DNA of 64,000 nucleotides from Taudactylus pleione (Eukaryota > Chordata > Amphibia > Anura > Myobatrachidae): contig JAUIMM010000637.1 in assembly GCA_031769625.1 (NCBI GenBank), positions 2,333,501 to 2,397,500 on the forward strand, read 5' to 3'. Of the stretch, positions 20,736 through 33,109 are shown piece by piece. The translations under genes were made by a program, and so were the position numbers. Numbering within the stretch: position 1 is the first letter of the stretch; each line of letters begins with the position of its first letter. The notes under the pieces are model-generated. The model searched no databases and was not told where the DNA came from. It saw only the letters and a program-made list of their open reading frames with translations.

Positions 20736-23700
20736 ATATGCCCCCTGGAATGTTTTGCACACTTGCTGCAGAATATGACACTTTTTAAAATAGCAGACAT
20801 CGTACAGCCTAAATCAATTCAATGTCTACTTCTTTTCTACTTCCCACCCCAAAGCTAAACGCTAATCTGCTTTCATTGCCCTCACATTTATACCTAGATG
20901 TGATCAGTTACTATATATTAAATATAACTCATTCATAATGAATTGATAGGATGAGCTTTGGTTCAAAATAAAAAGGGCTGACTCCTTTATGTAGGGGCCA
21001 CGGGTACAATTTCAGCACCTTACGTCATTCATCCATATGTAAACTATTTTTCTAGAAAATGTTACTTTTTTAGCTGATTTCATGTATGTAGTGCCAGAAC
21101 TTTTGTCCCCCAAATCTACCCCTTTCCCCCACCAGGTGTTGCGTCTCCACCCCATCTGCCTCTTATCTTAGCCAGCAGGAGGTGCGGAACTTGTAACTTG
21201 TGGCTCTTGGCTGGGTCCTCATGGCCACTCTCCCAACATAACATTTACTTGGCGGAGCAGCAGCCTTCAAGTCAGTGGCTGGCACATTGGGGGTGTTGCA
21301 GGCATTAAAGGCACTGGATAAGTGATATGCCACTCATTCAATGTTTTAGGTACCCCCTAACCATTTGCAACTTAGGTGACTTCGTAGGTCTGGCTTATGG
21401 TAGCACCAGCCCTGCATATGTTTTAAGGAAGTCTTTGACCTATTCTAGACATAATACTTTATTGTATGTAAGTCCTACAGAACTTTACAGTTGAGTAAGA
21501 CGTGATTGGTTGGTCAAAATAAATAAGACCAGGTTATAAAACGAACTTTAAACTTCTTTAAATAAGTGCAGAGAACATGTAGTATTTTTTAGTTGTAGCA
21601 ACATGTTCTGCAGTTACAAGCCCCCAGCTTTTACTATTAAAACAGACATCTAATACAGTTCCTTTCTCTCCGCTAAAAAAAACAGCTATTGTTAAACAAT
21701 TAATACATTTTGTGGCAGCTTAAGATCAGTGGGGGATTACATTCACAGTATGGAAAGGAAAAATGTGGCATTTACATAGCAAGCAATCAGATTCTTCCTC
21801 CTTTTTCTAGTGAAGCTTAGAAGACAAAAGCAAACGTCTGATTGGTTGCTAATTTTTTTCCTGTACGCAATGCGTCATGAAGGTCCCCTGTCATTTGCAC
21901 TTACTTGGCTTGGGTCTTGCCAACAAGGACATACATAAGTGTGTGTTTATTTTCTTTCTTTTAGTCACATTATAATGATTCAGGTTCACCCCTTCATTAC
22001 TGGATGTTGGAGGGGGGTGCAGTCACTACACTTGGCAGCTGAATAATCTCTTTAGTGACTGTACTGGGGGAGATGTTAGCCTCCTAGTGTTGTTTTCTCA
22101 CTTGACAATATCTAAACCGTGTCTATTTGAAAGCAGAAATAATCAGTAGATCTGTTATTTACTGTGTACTCTGCGTTGGTGTCCATTTTTGGAGCCGTAA
22201 CCATATTCAGCCTACCAGCACACAAGGAACGCGTTTCGCCGTTGGGGCTTCCCCAGTATTGTCACTTTGCTTGTCATTGGGCAGGCTATGCGTTTATGAT
22301 TGTTGGCTACGCCCCAGGAAACGGCTACTCTCGTTCTTTGATCATAATTACAGAACCCAAAATATGGTTCAGCAGTTTCTTTTTGTTGTCAGAAACATGT
22401 CTTGCACAGAACCAATGTGTAGGGTCACTAGTAGATCAAATAAAGAGACTATTGCACTGTTGCAAAGGAAACTATCATTTATGAAGGCAAAAATGAGCTA
22501 GGTCTTCAGTTCTTCCATTGTGGGTTGTTTGTGCTTTGTACATCTTGCATGTTTATGTGGACCTGGCACCCACATACCGTGGATGCAGCCATTTTGGGGG
22601 CTTCCTGTTCACTAGGAACCAATAACATCACTGAGTCAGGAAGAACTCATTGAATGTATTAGATCATTGAGGATGAATATGGTTAAATGTTGGTACAGCC
22701 CACAAAAGGGTTTCTTCCACTGTGTGTGGGTGACCGGTATAATGTAGAAAGTTTTGCATCCCCTGCATTACAATGGTTTTAGCCATTCACACTAAGACAT
22801 TCCAGTTATGCTCATCCTCCTTTTTAGTAATTACCATTGCTATGCAAAATATTAGTTTCAACACTTTACCCACACGACCAGTTCTAATACACTTTAAGGA
22901 TTGCCATTATGCCATCAACTGAGACAGGCACAAGCTCACTGAGCAGGGGTCATATTAGACAGCTGGATTCTGTACATTGTCCCATCGTGTGATAAAGCCT
23001 CAAGATCCTTTCCATAGGATGTGATGCTGTTAATCTGAGAATATCCTGTGTTTATGCTTAGCACAATGCTGTCTATAAAGCTTATTTGATGACATTCATC
23101 TTATACAGCCCGAAAGTGGGAAGGTTTGTGGCCATTGCCATGGAAGTGATGTAAAATAGGAGGCCACGAGAGGAAGGTTCATTTGAACCACTTGCAAGAG
23201 AACGATATGATATAATAGCCTCGTTTTACTGTCTTCAACTGACTAGAATTAGATTCCGTTTATTAAATCATTTCACGATAACATTTATGACAACTGGTGG
23301 ACAGATGGTGTTTCCCATAACAGGCAGTCAGAATTTGCTTTTATAAAGTGTAGTAAATACATCGGATTGGTTGCTATGGGCATCACACGCCTGTTTCTGC
23401 ACTATGTAGTCCAACAATCTATTTATTTTTTTAACATGGGGGGGGGGATAGAGTTGATCTGTTATTATTCATCATACCATAGACATTTTTATACTAAACA
23501 TCACTTTTGTACAAGCCCGGTATGGTGACAACTGCCATCACGGATTTTGATAATACGGTAGTTACTAGAATCCTGTTTATTTACAGGTAAATAACATTTA
23601 GTTGTATTTAACACAAACTGCTGTTATTCTAGTGAAATAAATTGAAGCGAGACCTGAATGTACATAATTAATGAGCTTAGCACAGTACAGACCTGGCGGT

Positions 23701-25498
23701 ATCGCACAGACGGTGCCACCAGCAGTGTCAGGTTTCTGTGTCTACTCACCTGAGGCAGACTGAGATAGGGCAGGAGCTCAGAAGTGAATGGAATGCTCAG
23801 GCACAAGTTCTCCAGAGGTCGGCGTGTCCCATTCCTTCTTAACCTGCACAGGTCATGAAGATCCAGCAGTCGCTTGGGCTCTGTGCATTGAAATAGTTTG
23901 ACTCGCCAGAGGAAAGGACAAGCACAGTTCAGTTGTCACTACTGCCGAAGATCATAGTCAGCTTTGTGAAGATCCCTCCTACCTTGAGTGGTCACTTCTT
24001 CAACCTTAGCTGTGATTATTTGCTTCCGCAAGATCCGAAGTTTGTCCTCCTTACAGGCTATTCAGGGGTAATGTCTATTCTGAATTCATGCCATCCGCAG
24101 TGTGAGGTTCGCTGACGTCCTGCTACCTGCTGAACCTCAAATAATGTGCCATTTGGCTATATGTACACCTGAATATGTGTATACTTTGTGGCCCCTAGTG
24201 CCATGTCACTGTTCTCAGCCTGCGCTGCATAGGCTCTAAAATTGCTTTTATGCCAAAATATGACTTGATTTTCACTGTGGTGAGTGGCAAAAAAATGTGC
24301 AGGGTAATTTCATATACAGAGGATTATTTTTGTGACCATACCCTTTCCTAGTTCCAGCCATTACAATAGATAGCTTGTTTTAATTTAGGTTTACCAATGA
24401 GATTAGTCTTCCTTGTATAGAGCCTAAAATTGGCTTTTTATCAAAATAATTATTATTTTTTTTTTTTTTTACAGTATACATTTTAGGTTTTGTCGTTGTA
24501 TGCTGTTTGCGTTCTCTTTTGCGCGCACTGGAAGAACCTGTGAGCCGTTACGTCACAGTTTGATTTTGCTAAACCAGCAGTGGTTATAATCCCAGCACTA
24601 CAGCCTTAATTTAATAAAGAGCAAAAATCTAAACTGTGGCAGCCCATGGCTACAACCCCAATAAATCTGAGGTAATTATCTTTTTGTACACTACCTTCAT
24701 GCACAATGTAATGTAAATCCTAAAAGTGAACATTCATACTGGCAAAGGCAGAGCCTTAGTATCTGACCTTCCCAGAATTTAAAATATGCTTGCTGCCTGC
24801 CGTGGAGACAGCCATTTTGTGGGCTGGACCAATACGCCTAAGAATGGAGCCAGTCAATTTGCTAGAAACTAGTGGCGTGAAGCATGATTGCCTCAGTGGT
24901 GTCAATACTTGCTAGCGAATTGATTGGCTGAGCCGACAAAATGGCTCCATCAATTTTGTGTAGGCAGCAGTAGGTACATAATAGGAGGTAGTGGGCAGAC
25001 CGAATGCAAACTATTAAATATATTCAAAAGTCAAAGTTCTGTTTTAAACCTTGTCTATTTGTATTGTACGATAGCACAATTCTGTTGCTGGAATCCAGGT
25101 GATTTAACAAATAGGAGTTATTTACACTATCGAGAGACCAGAAATATAGAGCCCCTAATGTATACATATATTCCCTTACTTTATATTTTTAAACTAACCA
25201 GTGTATATTTTATGTTTGTAACTGAAAAAAAAGAGTAACTTTCAGGAACACAAGGAATGCCATTTATTTTTCAACCACTGAGAGAGATGACGTGGGCTTC
25301 AGATGTACAAACATTGTCTGGGTAATAAATTATATTGGAGAGAAGACTGCATGTTATCCGTGAACGTTCTATGTTCTATTACAATGCGCTACTTTGTCAG
25401 AACATTCATATATGTTCCCAGGCGATCTAATGACCGCAGATCACGGCCAACATAGCTGGAGAAAATGCTGCACTGGGAAATTTCTGTGCCAGAAAAAA

Positions 25499-25503
<5 letters not shown>
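20736..25503. other. Intergenic stretch with only relics
   Basis: No exon or RNA gene recognised in 4.8 kb. Small relics are visible: CTGATTGGTTGCTAATT near 21838, GGATTGGTTGCTATGGGC near 23365, and a diverged inverted pair of AGCCATTTTGTGGGCTGG near 24810 with TGAGCCGACAAAATGGCTCC near 24928. Short frames around 22127-22501 and 24924-25238 show no family motifs and are probably chance. Confidence 0.5.

Positions 25504-25552
<49 letters not shown>
25504..25552. repeat. (AT)n microsatellite
   Basis: About 24 uninterrupted TA dinucleotides. Frames through it give meaningless Ile-Tyr repeats on both strands. Confidence 0.98.
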
Positions 25553-25554
<2 letters not shown>

Positions 25555-26111
25555 CTTTATAATGTGTAAGATGTATAATATTGTAAAATTCTGAACACAT
25601 GTTCATGGTGCTTGCTACAACGCGTAGCTTGCTGATGGTATTGTGCTCTGTCATACTTTCATTGTAATATACATACAAATTTTTATATCTGACTTGTTTC
25701 TTGTGTCTTTTGTTGGACAATTCTTACTGCATGTTGCCAAGGAAACAACACTGTGTGGCTGATGTAGAAATAAACGGATGCCAGCCGTAATTGCCCCCGG
25801 CACTGCATGCATGCATGCTACTAATGGGGGATCTGTATGATCATTTAACGAGAAATCACTGGATCCCATTGCCTAATAGATTTGTCACTCATAGGGATCT
25901 GATACATCTCCAAAAAACTAAAGACCCACCGATGCAAAGCACTAAATACATCTTAAGAACCACTAACCTAGAACTCCTAATGATTTGTCCTCCTCTGTAA
26001 TTGGTGAACATGATTGCGGAGAGGGTATCTGGTCCATGAGTGGTACTTACTATGTATTGACCCCTTGGAAAATACACACGTTATAGGCCTATTCCCACAA
26101 GTGACAGGGGC

Positions 26112-27466
26112 CAGAGGCGTCACTCGGGTTGGTGTCACCTGGTGCTGTAATGCATGGTGACAACCCCCCCCTCCTCCCAAAGAAAATAAAAATCGAGACC
26201 AAGATGCGCAGCGCCGCAAACTTTTCCCCCTTACCTGTCCAGCATTCACACTGTGCTCCTCCCAGGATGGCGGGCGTAATGATGCCACGGCCGGTATTCT
26301 GGGTAGCAGTGCTTAAAGTGGTCCTAGAGAAATGGTGGAACGGCCGCCCCTTCCTCAGCGATTTATCAATAAAAGGACAGCATGCGCCTAAGGCACGTGG
26401 TGCAAAAAAGGGGCGTGATCTCGAAAGAAAATGGCATGTTCATACAATACTATCCCCAATTCAAATTACACCGCACAGTAGCACAATCTTATTCACATTA
26501 CACAGCACATAGCGCCCCTTATTCACATTACACCATAAATTAGTGTCCCTTATTTATGTTATGACACACAGTAGTGCCCCTTTTACACAATGCCCACAGT
26601 AGTGCCCTTTTTACATAATTCCCACATTAGTGACCCTTATGCACAATGCCCATAGTAGTAGTGCCCCTTATGCAATGCCCCCTGTAGCTGTGCCAATTTA
26701 AGCAGTTCCCCCTTAAGTAGTGCCGCTTTATGCAATGTACCCTGCAGCTGTGCCCAATATGCAATGCCTCCTGTATTAGACCTCCATATACTGTGCCCCC
26801 AGAAGTGCCCTTACACAGTGGTCCCAGTAGCGCCCCTTATGCAATGCCCCTTATTTGGTACCTCCAGTAGCACCCCTTATACAATACCCCCAGAAGCTCC
26901 CCTTATGCAGTGTCCCCAGACAGTAATGCCCCTTATGCTGTGCCCCCAGTAGTGCCCTTATACTGTGCCCCCTATACACTATCCCCAGTAGTGCCAATAT
27001 GCAGTGGCCCCAGTAACGCTGCTTATGCTGTGCCCCCACCCCTGTGCAGTACTACTTACCTTCCTTTACTTAGTCCAGGCTGGCTTGTCTGGGCGGCGGG
27101 CACGCACCTCCTTCTTCTCCTTCCCAGAAAGGAAAGGTATATTTCCCCTTCAGCCGGCGTGCCGCATGCCTGATGACGTCACCGCGGCCAGCATCCAGAG
27201 CCACACACAGGCACAGAGAGATGCTCTGTGCCTGTGTGTGGCTCTGGACGCCGGGCACGCCGCGGTGAGAGAATTAACTGACCCGCAGGGCCAGTCCATT
27301 TGGGGTCAGCAGGGGGTGTGGTGGTGCCGAGGAAGGGGGTGTGTGGGCAGCAGACGTGTCTATGGATGGGGTGCGGCCCGCATGTGTGTGTGTGCTGCTA
27401 TTTTTGGTGTCACCCTCTTGAAGAGTGACACCCGGTGCGGGTCGCACGCCCCTAGTGACGCCACTG
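26112..27466. mobile_element. hAT-like non-autonomous transposon with perfect 8-bp target duplication
   Basis: Termini CAGAGGCGTCACT and AGTGACGCCACTG are inverted with one mismatch in the first five bases, and ACAGGGGC stands immediately outside both (26104-26111 and 27467-27474). CAG(A/T)G ends and 8-bp duplications are hallmarks of hAT elements. Subterminal GGTGTCACC near 26132 and GGTGTCACC near 27408 form a second inverted set. The interior is a degenerate array (26500-27050) of units like AGTGCCCCTTATGCAATGCC and then a GC-rich portion with the CCAGAGCCACACACAGGCACAGAG / CTCTGTGCCTGTGTGTGGCTCTGG hairpin (27191-27247). No transposase frame. Confidence 0.9.
26500..27050. repeat. Degenerate minisatellite inside the hAT-like element
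   Basis: About 20 imperfect units of 22-30 bp with core TAGTGCCCCTTATGCA and CCCCCAG. A similar core appears in the unrelated element at 1449-1990 (near 1556-1660), which suggests recurrent growth or exchange of this motif. Confidence 0.8.
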
Positions 27467-27474
27467 ACAGGGGC

Positions 27475-27689
27475 AAAACAAATGTATTATAAATTCTGCT
27501 TATTTACATTACACAATTAATCTTTCATTATTCCCAACCTTATTTAAAATGAGACTTCCATAATATCACCCCTGTAATAAGTTTAACAGATTTTTATGGC
27601 ACGGTGGCAGCAGAATTTCGGTAGCAGAAGCCGTCTACCGCCATAACAACACACACTGTACTGAACGGCTTTGATTGAAGGGGAGAACC
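27475..27689. other. No feature seen
   Basis: Short unique stretch between the hAT-like element and a minisatellite. Confidence 0.4.
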
Positions 27690-28025
27690 ACGGGTAAAAT
27701 GGTGAGTACAAGGATGTGTAATGGTGGGCAGGAAGTTTGGTGTATGACAGGCATAGCTCTAGTAGGCATCAAGTTTGGTAGAGGGATGTGTGTTGTATAC
27801 AAGGGACTAGTGGGCATAATGATGAGTACAGGGATGTGTATGATGTGCATGAAGCTGGGTACAGGAATGTGTATCGTGGACAAGGGGCTAGTAGGCATAA
27901 GGCTGAGTACATGGTTGTGTATGGTGGGCATATAGCTTGGGTACAGGGATAAGTATGATAGGGATAGCAGTAGTGGGTGTGCGGTTGGGTACAGTATGGT
28001 AGGCATGACACTAGGGGGCATGAGA
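27690..28025. repeat. Degenerate G-rich minisatellite
   Basis: Core GGGATGTGTA-TG-TGGGCA and GGGCTAGTAGGCATAA recur in about ten irregular units of 28-40 bp. Frames on either strand that cross it reflect the repeat. Confidence 0.75.
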
Positions 28026-28915
28026 TCAAACACACAAATGTTAGGTAGACGAGGGCCTAGAGGAAGTAAGTGTCAGGTCTGAGACCCTGAGTGGCATGTG
28101 CTGGAATTTTGGAGCAAGTGAGGCGCAGTTTGGGATGAGCGATGTGGGTGTGTCAGCGTGGTCTTTGATTCCTTTTTAATGTTAAAACTGTTCAGGGGGA
28201 AAACAAAACAAACAACCCCATTGTGAAATCTGCACCTTTAATCAAAGTTAAGGGCAATATGTTGGCAACAAGTTCACCGTACATTGCACTGCTTTAGTAC
28301 ATAGTATCCCGTGCCGGTGACCTCTTCTCATGCCGCGGTGTTCCCATGAGCAGCCCAGCTGCCGTAATACAGCAGAACAGTTGCTGATGTGGACATAATG
28401 CTGAAAAGCAGGTCACATCCTTCCCAAAGTACAAATCCAACTTCTGACAAGCTCAGCCAAAAAAAGAGCATTTTCTACATGTTCCTATTCACTGGAGTGC
28501 AGCTGAGGAGAGAGCCAGACAGCTAAAGGCAACACGGCCAGGGAACAGAACACATTCATATTCATTAAATACAATATTCATCATGCTGTACCCTCACCAA
28601 AACAGACTGCACTCAGCAGCATTTGATGATATTTCTTTCAGCTGAGGGTTGTTAGTTACACATTGATGTCTGCTTTGTGGTTTTGAGATGCTCAACAAAT
28701 CCCATCTGAAAGGAATGCAGTCACTTACAGCGCCATCGGGGCAGCGAGTTCAGTTGCTCGCTTGCATGTTAGGCTGATACGCACTAGATCGTCAGACACA
28801 GTGCTGCCTGGGTGGGCATGCAGAGCTAAATTGGGGCAGGTAATATTGTGTCAACAAATGGAATTCTTTCAGGTGTGGTATGATATGTCGACATGAGAAT
28901 GACAACATGGTCATA
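28026..28915. other. No gene seen
   Basis: Mostly unique sequence with no exon-like block. Confidence 0.4.
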
Positions 28916-29145
28916 ATGCATAGTTGCTTACTCTCCCGGAACGGCGTAAATCGGGTAGCACTCCCGACCACCCACAAGAGAGGGTAAGTCTCCCGGACAC
29001 CCGTGTAACCCCCCCCCTGAGTGAAAGTAGGCAGTCCAGGGAAGCTGATGATGTGATTAACACTGAATCGCGTCATGGTAGCCCCACCCCCTGCTTTACA
29101 ATGCCGCTAGTCTCCCGGAGGGGCAGCCAGACAGTTGGCAAGTAT
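28916..29145. mobile_element. CTCCCGGA-rich repeat, copy 1
   Basis: TTGCTTACTCTCCCGGAACGG at the left, GAAGCTGATGATGTGATTAA and CTGAATCGCGTCATGGTAG in the middle, and TCTCCCGGAGGGGCAGCCAG then GGCAAGTATGT at the right. The same order is seen at 31215-31576 (CGATTCACGCTGAATCGCAT in the middle, CGGCAAGTATGT at the end), so the two are copies of one family. The type is unknown. Confidence 0.65.
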
Positions 29146-29880
29146 GTCATACTGTCAGCATTGACCATGTAGACACTGATGAATTGTCGGCATGCTAGAA
29201 TGTTGACATATAGTCCCTGGTGGGCCAGCGGTGATTTACCTGCTCCGACGGCTGCAGCTGCGTCTTCTGGGTCCCGGAGGTCATGTCACTGTCACTTCGG
29301 GTGCGGATATCTGTTATTGTACTAATAAGTACAATCCCCAAATCCCTACCCCTCCCTCTAGTGCCTAGCCATGGGGTACCACTCTTTTATTTTACCAAGA
29401 CCAGTGGATGCCTGCACAGAATGCATAGAACGAAGAAGAGACCATCCAAGGATTTGGTAAGTATGTAATTGGTTTGTTAGGGATGTTTTTTTTTGTGTGC
29501 AAAAGCAGTCTGTGTGCAAGCCTTCTCCTTCTAATATCTTCTTTACAAGCGGACTACAGTGTGCCCTTAATGTCCGGGCACGCCGGCACTTGTTGCTCAA
29601 CAAGTGCTGGCATGGGCTGTCTGGGACTTGTAGCCCGCCTGTAACAAACTATTATCTATTTTATAACTTTTAACCCTGCATCCACTGGCACCAGGGATGC
29701 GGGGAAGTAGTTCATCGGGACGGGAGACCCCATTTTATTTTTGGAGTCTGAAGCCTTTTTTTTTTTTTTATCTTTTAACCCAACAAAGCCTGAACAGATC
29801 ATAGTGCTATGTGAAGTGCTTCAACATTCGCAGGAGATCGATAGCAGTGAGTGTGCGGAGCCAGGCATAGAACATCAGCA
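29146..29880. other. No gene seen; possible repeat end
   Basis: A short GTCAGCATTGACCATGTAGA / GTCGGCATGCTAGAATGTTGACAT set near 29153-29210 resembles a block near 37830-37910. Nothing else is recognised. Confidence 0.4.
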
Positions 29881-29919
29881 AACTCAGGTCAGTGCCCCTT
29901 CCAAGTGTCTCCCCATTTT

Positions 29920-30405
29920 GCAACCCAGTGTCCCCCTGCCATCTCACTGAACCCCATTCCAGTGTTTCTTACCCTGCTAGCCCAGTGTCTTCCACCTTCC
30001 CTCCCCAACCAGCCTTGTGGTCCCCACCTACTCTATGTTCCCCCCATCAAGCACAGTGCCCACCCATTGCAAAAATTCCACCCAACCATCCCAGTACCCT
30101 CCCATCGCTATGTTCCCCCCCATCTGACCCAGTAACCTCCCATTGCAAAAATTCCCCCCATGCAGCCCAGTGCCCTCCCATAGCAATGTCCCCCCCATGC
30201 AGCCCAGTGCTCTCCCATAGCAATGTCCCCCCCATGCAGCCCAGTGCCCTCCCATAGCAATGTCCCCCCATGCAGCCCAGTGCCCACCCATCACTATGTT
30301 CCACCCATCTGGCACAGTGCCTTCCCATTGCAAAAATTCCCCCCATGCAGTCCAGTGCCCTCCCATTGCATTGTTCCCCCATCCAGCCCAGTGTCCCCCT
30401 CGTAT
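29920..30405. repeat. C-rich minisatellite, unit about 35-37 bp
   Basis: Around 13 units with core CAGCCCAGTGCCCTCCCAT and then TAGCAATGTCCCCCCCATG or TTGCAAAAATTCCCCCCATG. The opposite strand gives Trp-Gly-Gly-rich frames that are artefacts. Confidence 0.9.
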
Positions 30406-30479
30406 AACTCTTCTCACTGGCATGTATATCAGTGAATGTATTGCTGTGTCATGTCTATATACAAGCTAGACCTATGGGG

Positions 30480-31205
30480 CCCCCATAGGTCTAGCTACGC
30501 TCCTGGCTGCGGTATAGGAGTTTGAAATCTGACGGGTAACAATATTGGATTTCAAATGACAGTCAAAACCGATGCATAGTAAATGCTGGTTTTGTAGACT
30601 GCAAGTCCATACCCATCACTGACCGTCAGCTTTGAAATAGACTCAAAACCGATGGTTAGTAAATTTACCCCTTGTATGCTTTCTACGCTTGACATTTGCG
30701 TCCAGGACATGTAGAAAAAAAATAGGCACATTATAGTAATTCTGGTAGTCCTAAATTATATTTTTGGGAATTCACGGGCCAAACAATCTCCGGTACAATG
30801 GGCAGGATTATACAGCAGCATATAAATAGTTGTGGAGAAATAAGTGATTTCCGTAGTGCTGATCGCTCCTACACACTGCCCGATGGACAGATATATCTGC
30901 CATTGGCTGTGCAGCACGGCCAACGCGATATGTCCGTGAATTACGTCATTCACAGACATATCGCTGGTACACACTGGCCGATGGACGCACGATATATTGG
31001 TCGATCAATTGAAGTGCATGGGTACAGCCGACTCTAAATTCATGCAGTTATCTGTATTAATATCCAGGCATCTGACGCTGCCCTGTCTGTGTCTCTGAAT
31101 CAGGGCTAAAATCTCTCATTTCCATCCTAAGGGCTGGAGGCTATTTCTTGGAACACGCAATAAGTCAGGGCTGCCATGAAGTCGGAGAAAGGAATAAGCA
31201 AATTA
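30480..31205. other. Repeat relics, no gene seen
   Basis: Near 30868-31010 the motifs CACACTGCCCGATGGACAGATATATCTG and CATATCGCTGGTACACACTGGCCGATGG resemble the GGGTACACACTGA-ended element at 12789, so a degraded copy is likely. TCTCTGAATCAGGGCT at 31093 is a lone GATTCAG-type right end. Confidence 0.45.
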
Positions 31206-31214
31206 TATTAACCC

Positions 31215-31576
31215 AGGCTTGCCTACCCTCCCGAAAATCGGGAGGCTCCCGGCCCCCCCGAAAGCCTGCAACTTCCGACCTCCCCCCAGAAAAAACTGGA
31301 AACCCCCGGTGAGGGGGGGCGGTGACGCGATTCACGCTGAATCGCATCATCTTGGGCCCGCCCCCTGCTTCACAATGTCGAAAATAATGGCATTGTGAAT
31401 AGGGGGCGGGGCCACGATGGCGCAATCGTGCAGCCCCGCCCCGGCCCTGCCCCAATGTGCCGTCAATTGCCACCCCCGCCCCCAATGTGATGTCAATGGT
31501 CAGCCCCGCCCCCCCGCTGTTAGCCGACAATCAGCTCCTTCCCGGAAGGCTGGAGCTTATTGTCGGCAAGTATGTA
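31215..31576. mobile_element. CTCCCGGA-rich repeat, copy 2
   Basis: TTGCCTACCCTCCCGAAAATCGGGAGG starts the copy, with CGATTCACGCTGAATCGCAT, CACAATG / CATTGTG hairpin arms and CCGCCCC runs inside, and TTCCCGGAAGGCTGGAGCTT then GTCGGCAAGTATGT at the right. Shares its ends and middle with 28916-29145. Confidence 0.65.
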
Positions 31577-31822
31577 TTAATCTGATGATTTAATATCTTT
31601 GAAGATCTCCATGGCAGCTTCAATAGATCCCTGTTTTCAGAGGCAGGTTGGAAAGCCACTTACAGACATGGGAGTGAGGGAGGAGCGTCAACATTTTTCC
31701 TGCCTCTGCTAAGCTGAATAACCAGCAGAGATGGATCGCGGTGGATAATGTGTAAATGTATCTTTGGCTGGATCCACCTCAGCCCTAGCGATAATGGGAA
31801 GATATACAGTAACTTACTCTAT

Positions 31823-32003
31823 GGGGTAAATTTACTAAAGTGAGAGTTTTTAGAAGTGAGTTTTAAAAGTGATGTTGCCCATAGCAACCAATCAGATTCT
31901 AGCTATTATCTTCTAGAAGGTGCTAGTTATATGTTCAGTAGAATCTGATTGGTTGCTATGGGCAACATCACTTTTAAAACTATCACTTTAGTAAATTTAC
32001 CCC
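31823..32003. mobile_element. CCAAT-bearing palindromic MITE, intact copy
   Basis: GGGGTAAATTTACTAAAGTG at the left is mirrored by CACTTTAGTAAATTTACCCC at the right. Inner arms GTTGCCCATAGCAACCAATC and GATTGGTTGCTATGGGCAAC also match exactly, so nearly the whole element folds on itself around a short centre. CTAT flanks both sides. Related fragments occur at 56760 and 63279 and as shorter relics at several other places. Confidence 0.9.
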
Positions 32004-32292
32004 CTATGAATTTATTTTCTATTATAATTGTAAATGTGAAAAAAACTGTACAGATGCTCCTCACTTAACGACCTACCTGTTTAGCCACCCGCACTCCGGC
32101 CAGCTAACTGTGGCTGGCACTGCAGTTCCGAAATAGTTGCAGGATACAAAAAACATAAAAGGACAGACCCTGCCGCGAGAGGATGGGACACACAGAAGAC
32201 CCTGCCTGTCATGAGGACACTCTGAGGAGGTGGGGCACACACAGACGCGCGTCGCTTTCTGCCCGGGTCCTGCTGTTTCCTGGCCACACTAT

Positions 32293-32646
32293 GGGTCTCA
32301 TTCAGACCCGGTCGCAAGCGCTGAGCGCTCGCAACCGGTTCGAAGTTAAGGCCCTGCGCACGCTCAGCGGCCACACTGCGCGTGCGCAAGCCCCGGAGCA
32401 AGAGAGAAACTCTCTCGCTCCGGAGCTCACTACAAAATGTTGATCGACAGCTCGCCCCGTTTTGTAGGCGGGGTGGTGGCTACACAAGCGGAGGCATTCC
32501 TTAAGGAACGCCTGACGTTTTTTGGGTGGCTGCACTGACATCAGCAGTGATGTCAGTGGGCAACTTCCTGCTCGATGAGAGCAGGAAGCTCCCTGGGGCT
32601 TGCGGTTGCCGAAACCCAACCTTAGGGTCTCGTCGCAAGCCCCGAT
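32293..32646. mobile_element. GATTCAG-ended MITE, subfamily A, 3' truncated
   Basis: Starts GGGTCTCATTCAGACCCGG after TAT and carries GACATCAGCAGTGATGTC and GATCGACAGCTCGCCCCG. It stops in the middle of the CCGATGGT hairpin at about 32646, where an unrelated TATATATG sequence begins. Close in sequence to the copy at 57824-58303. Confidence 0.75.
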
Positions 32647-32659
32647 GGTATATATGTAG

Positions 32660-33105
32660 ATATGTGGTAAAAGCACAGATAAGCCAAGGGTGACAGAGAA
32701 AGCCCATCCTGTCACAGCCTCTCATTTGTCTTGTCAGATACTGTATACAGTTGTAGTGTATTTGTGTGATATATAGCTGCATCATGGCGCAAAATTGTCA
32801 CAATGCCCAAGAACAAACTTCCACATATCTTGCAGGCATGACCACTTGGTGGTTGGAGAGGTGGAACCAATCCATTAATGTATAAGAGCTGTACAGCAAA
32901 GGCCTACAGACACAAGTCAGGCACACCCCTATGATATGCATCTAATCAGCCTGTGTACCTTTAACCATGACAGGTGCAAGATATTTATTTTGGGTAAATA
33001 TTAACAGGGTGCTGGTTTAGAAGGTGAGGTCAATGCTTGGGCCACTATCAGGCACTATCTCACCTGTGGGCCACAGTTTATGTACAAGGGATATGTTAAG
33101 ATAGA
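32660..33105. other. No feature seen
   Basis: Unique-looking sequence without exon signals. Confidence 0.4.
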
Positions 33106-33109
33106 ATCA

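Noticed and set aside
22127..22501. 124-codon frame
   Set aside because: No domain, no splice context and no repeat of the frame in the neighbouring sequence; it is within chance length.
26764..27173. Frames with PPVVPL-like repeats
   Set aside because: They follow the degenerate minisatellite.
27004..27492. 162-codon frame with Cys-rich segments
   Set aside because: It lies inside the hAT-like element, spans its hairpin and right terminus, and has no domain match I can recognise.
29851..30435. Pro/Ser-rich and Gly/Trp-rich frames on opposite strands
   Set aside because: Both come from the C-rich minisatellite.
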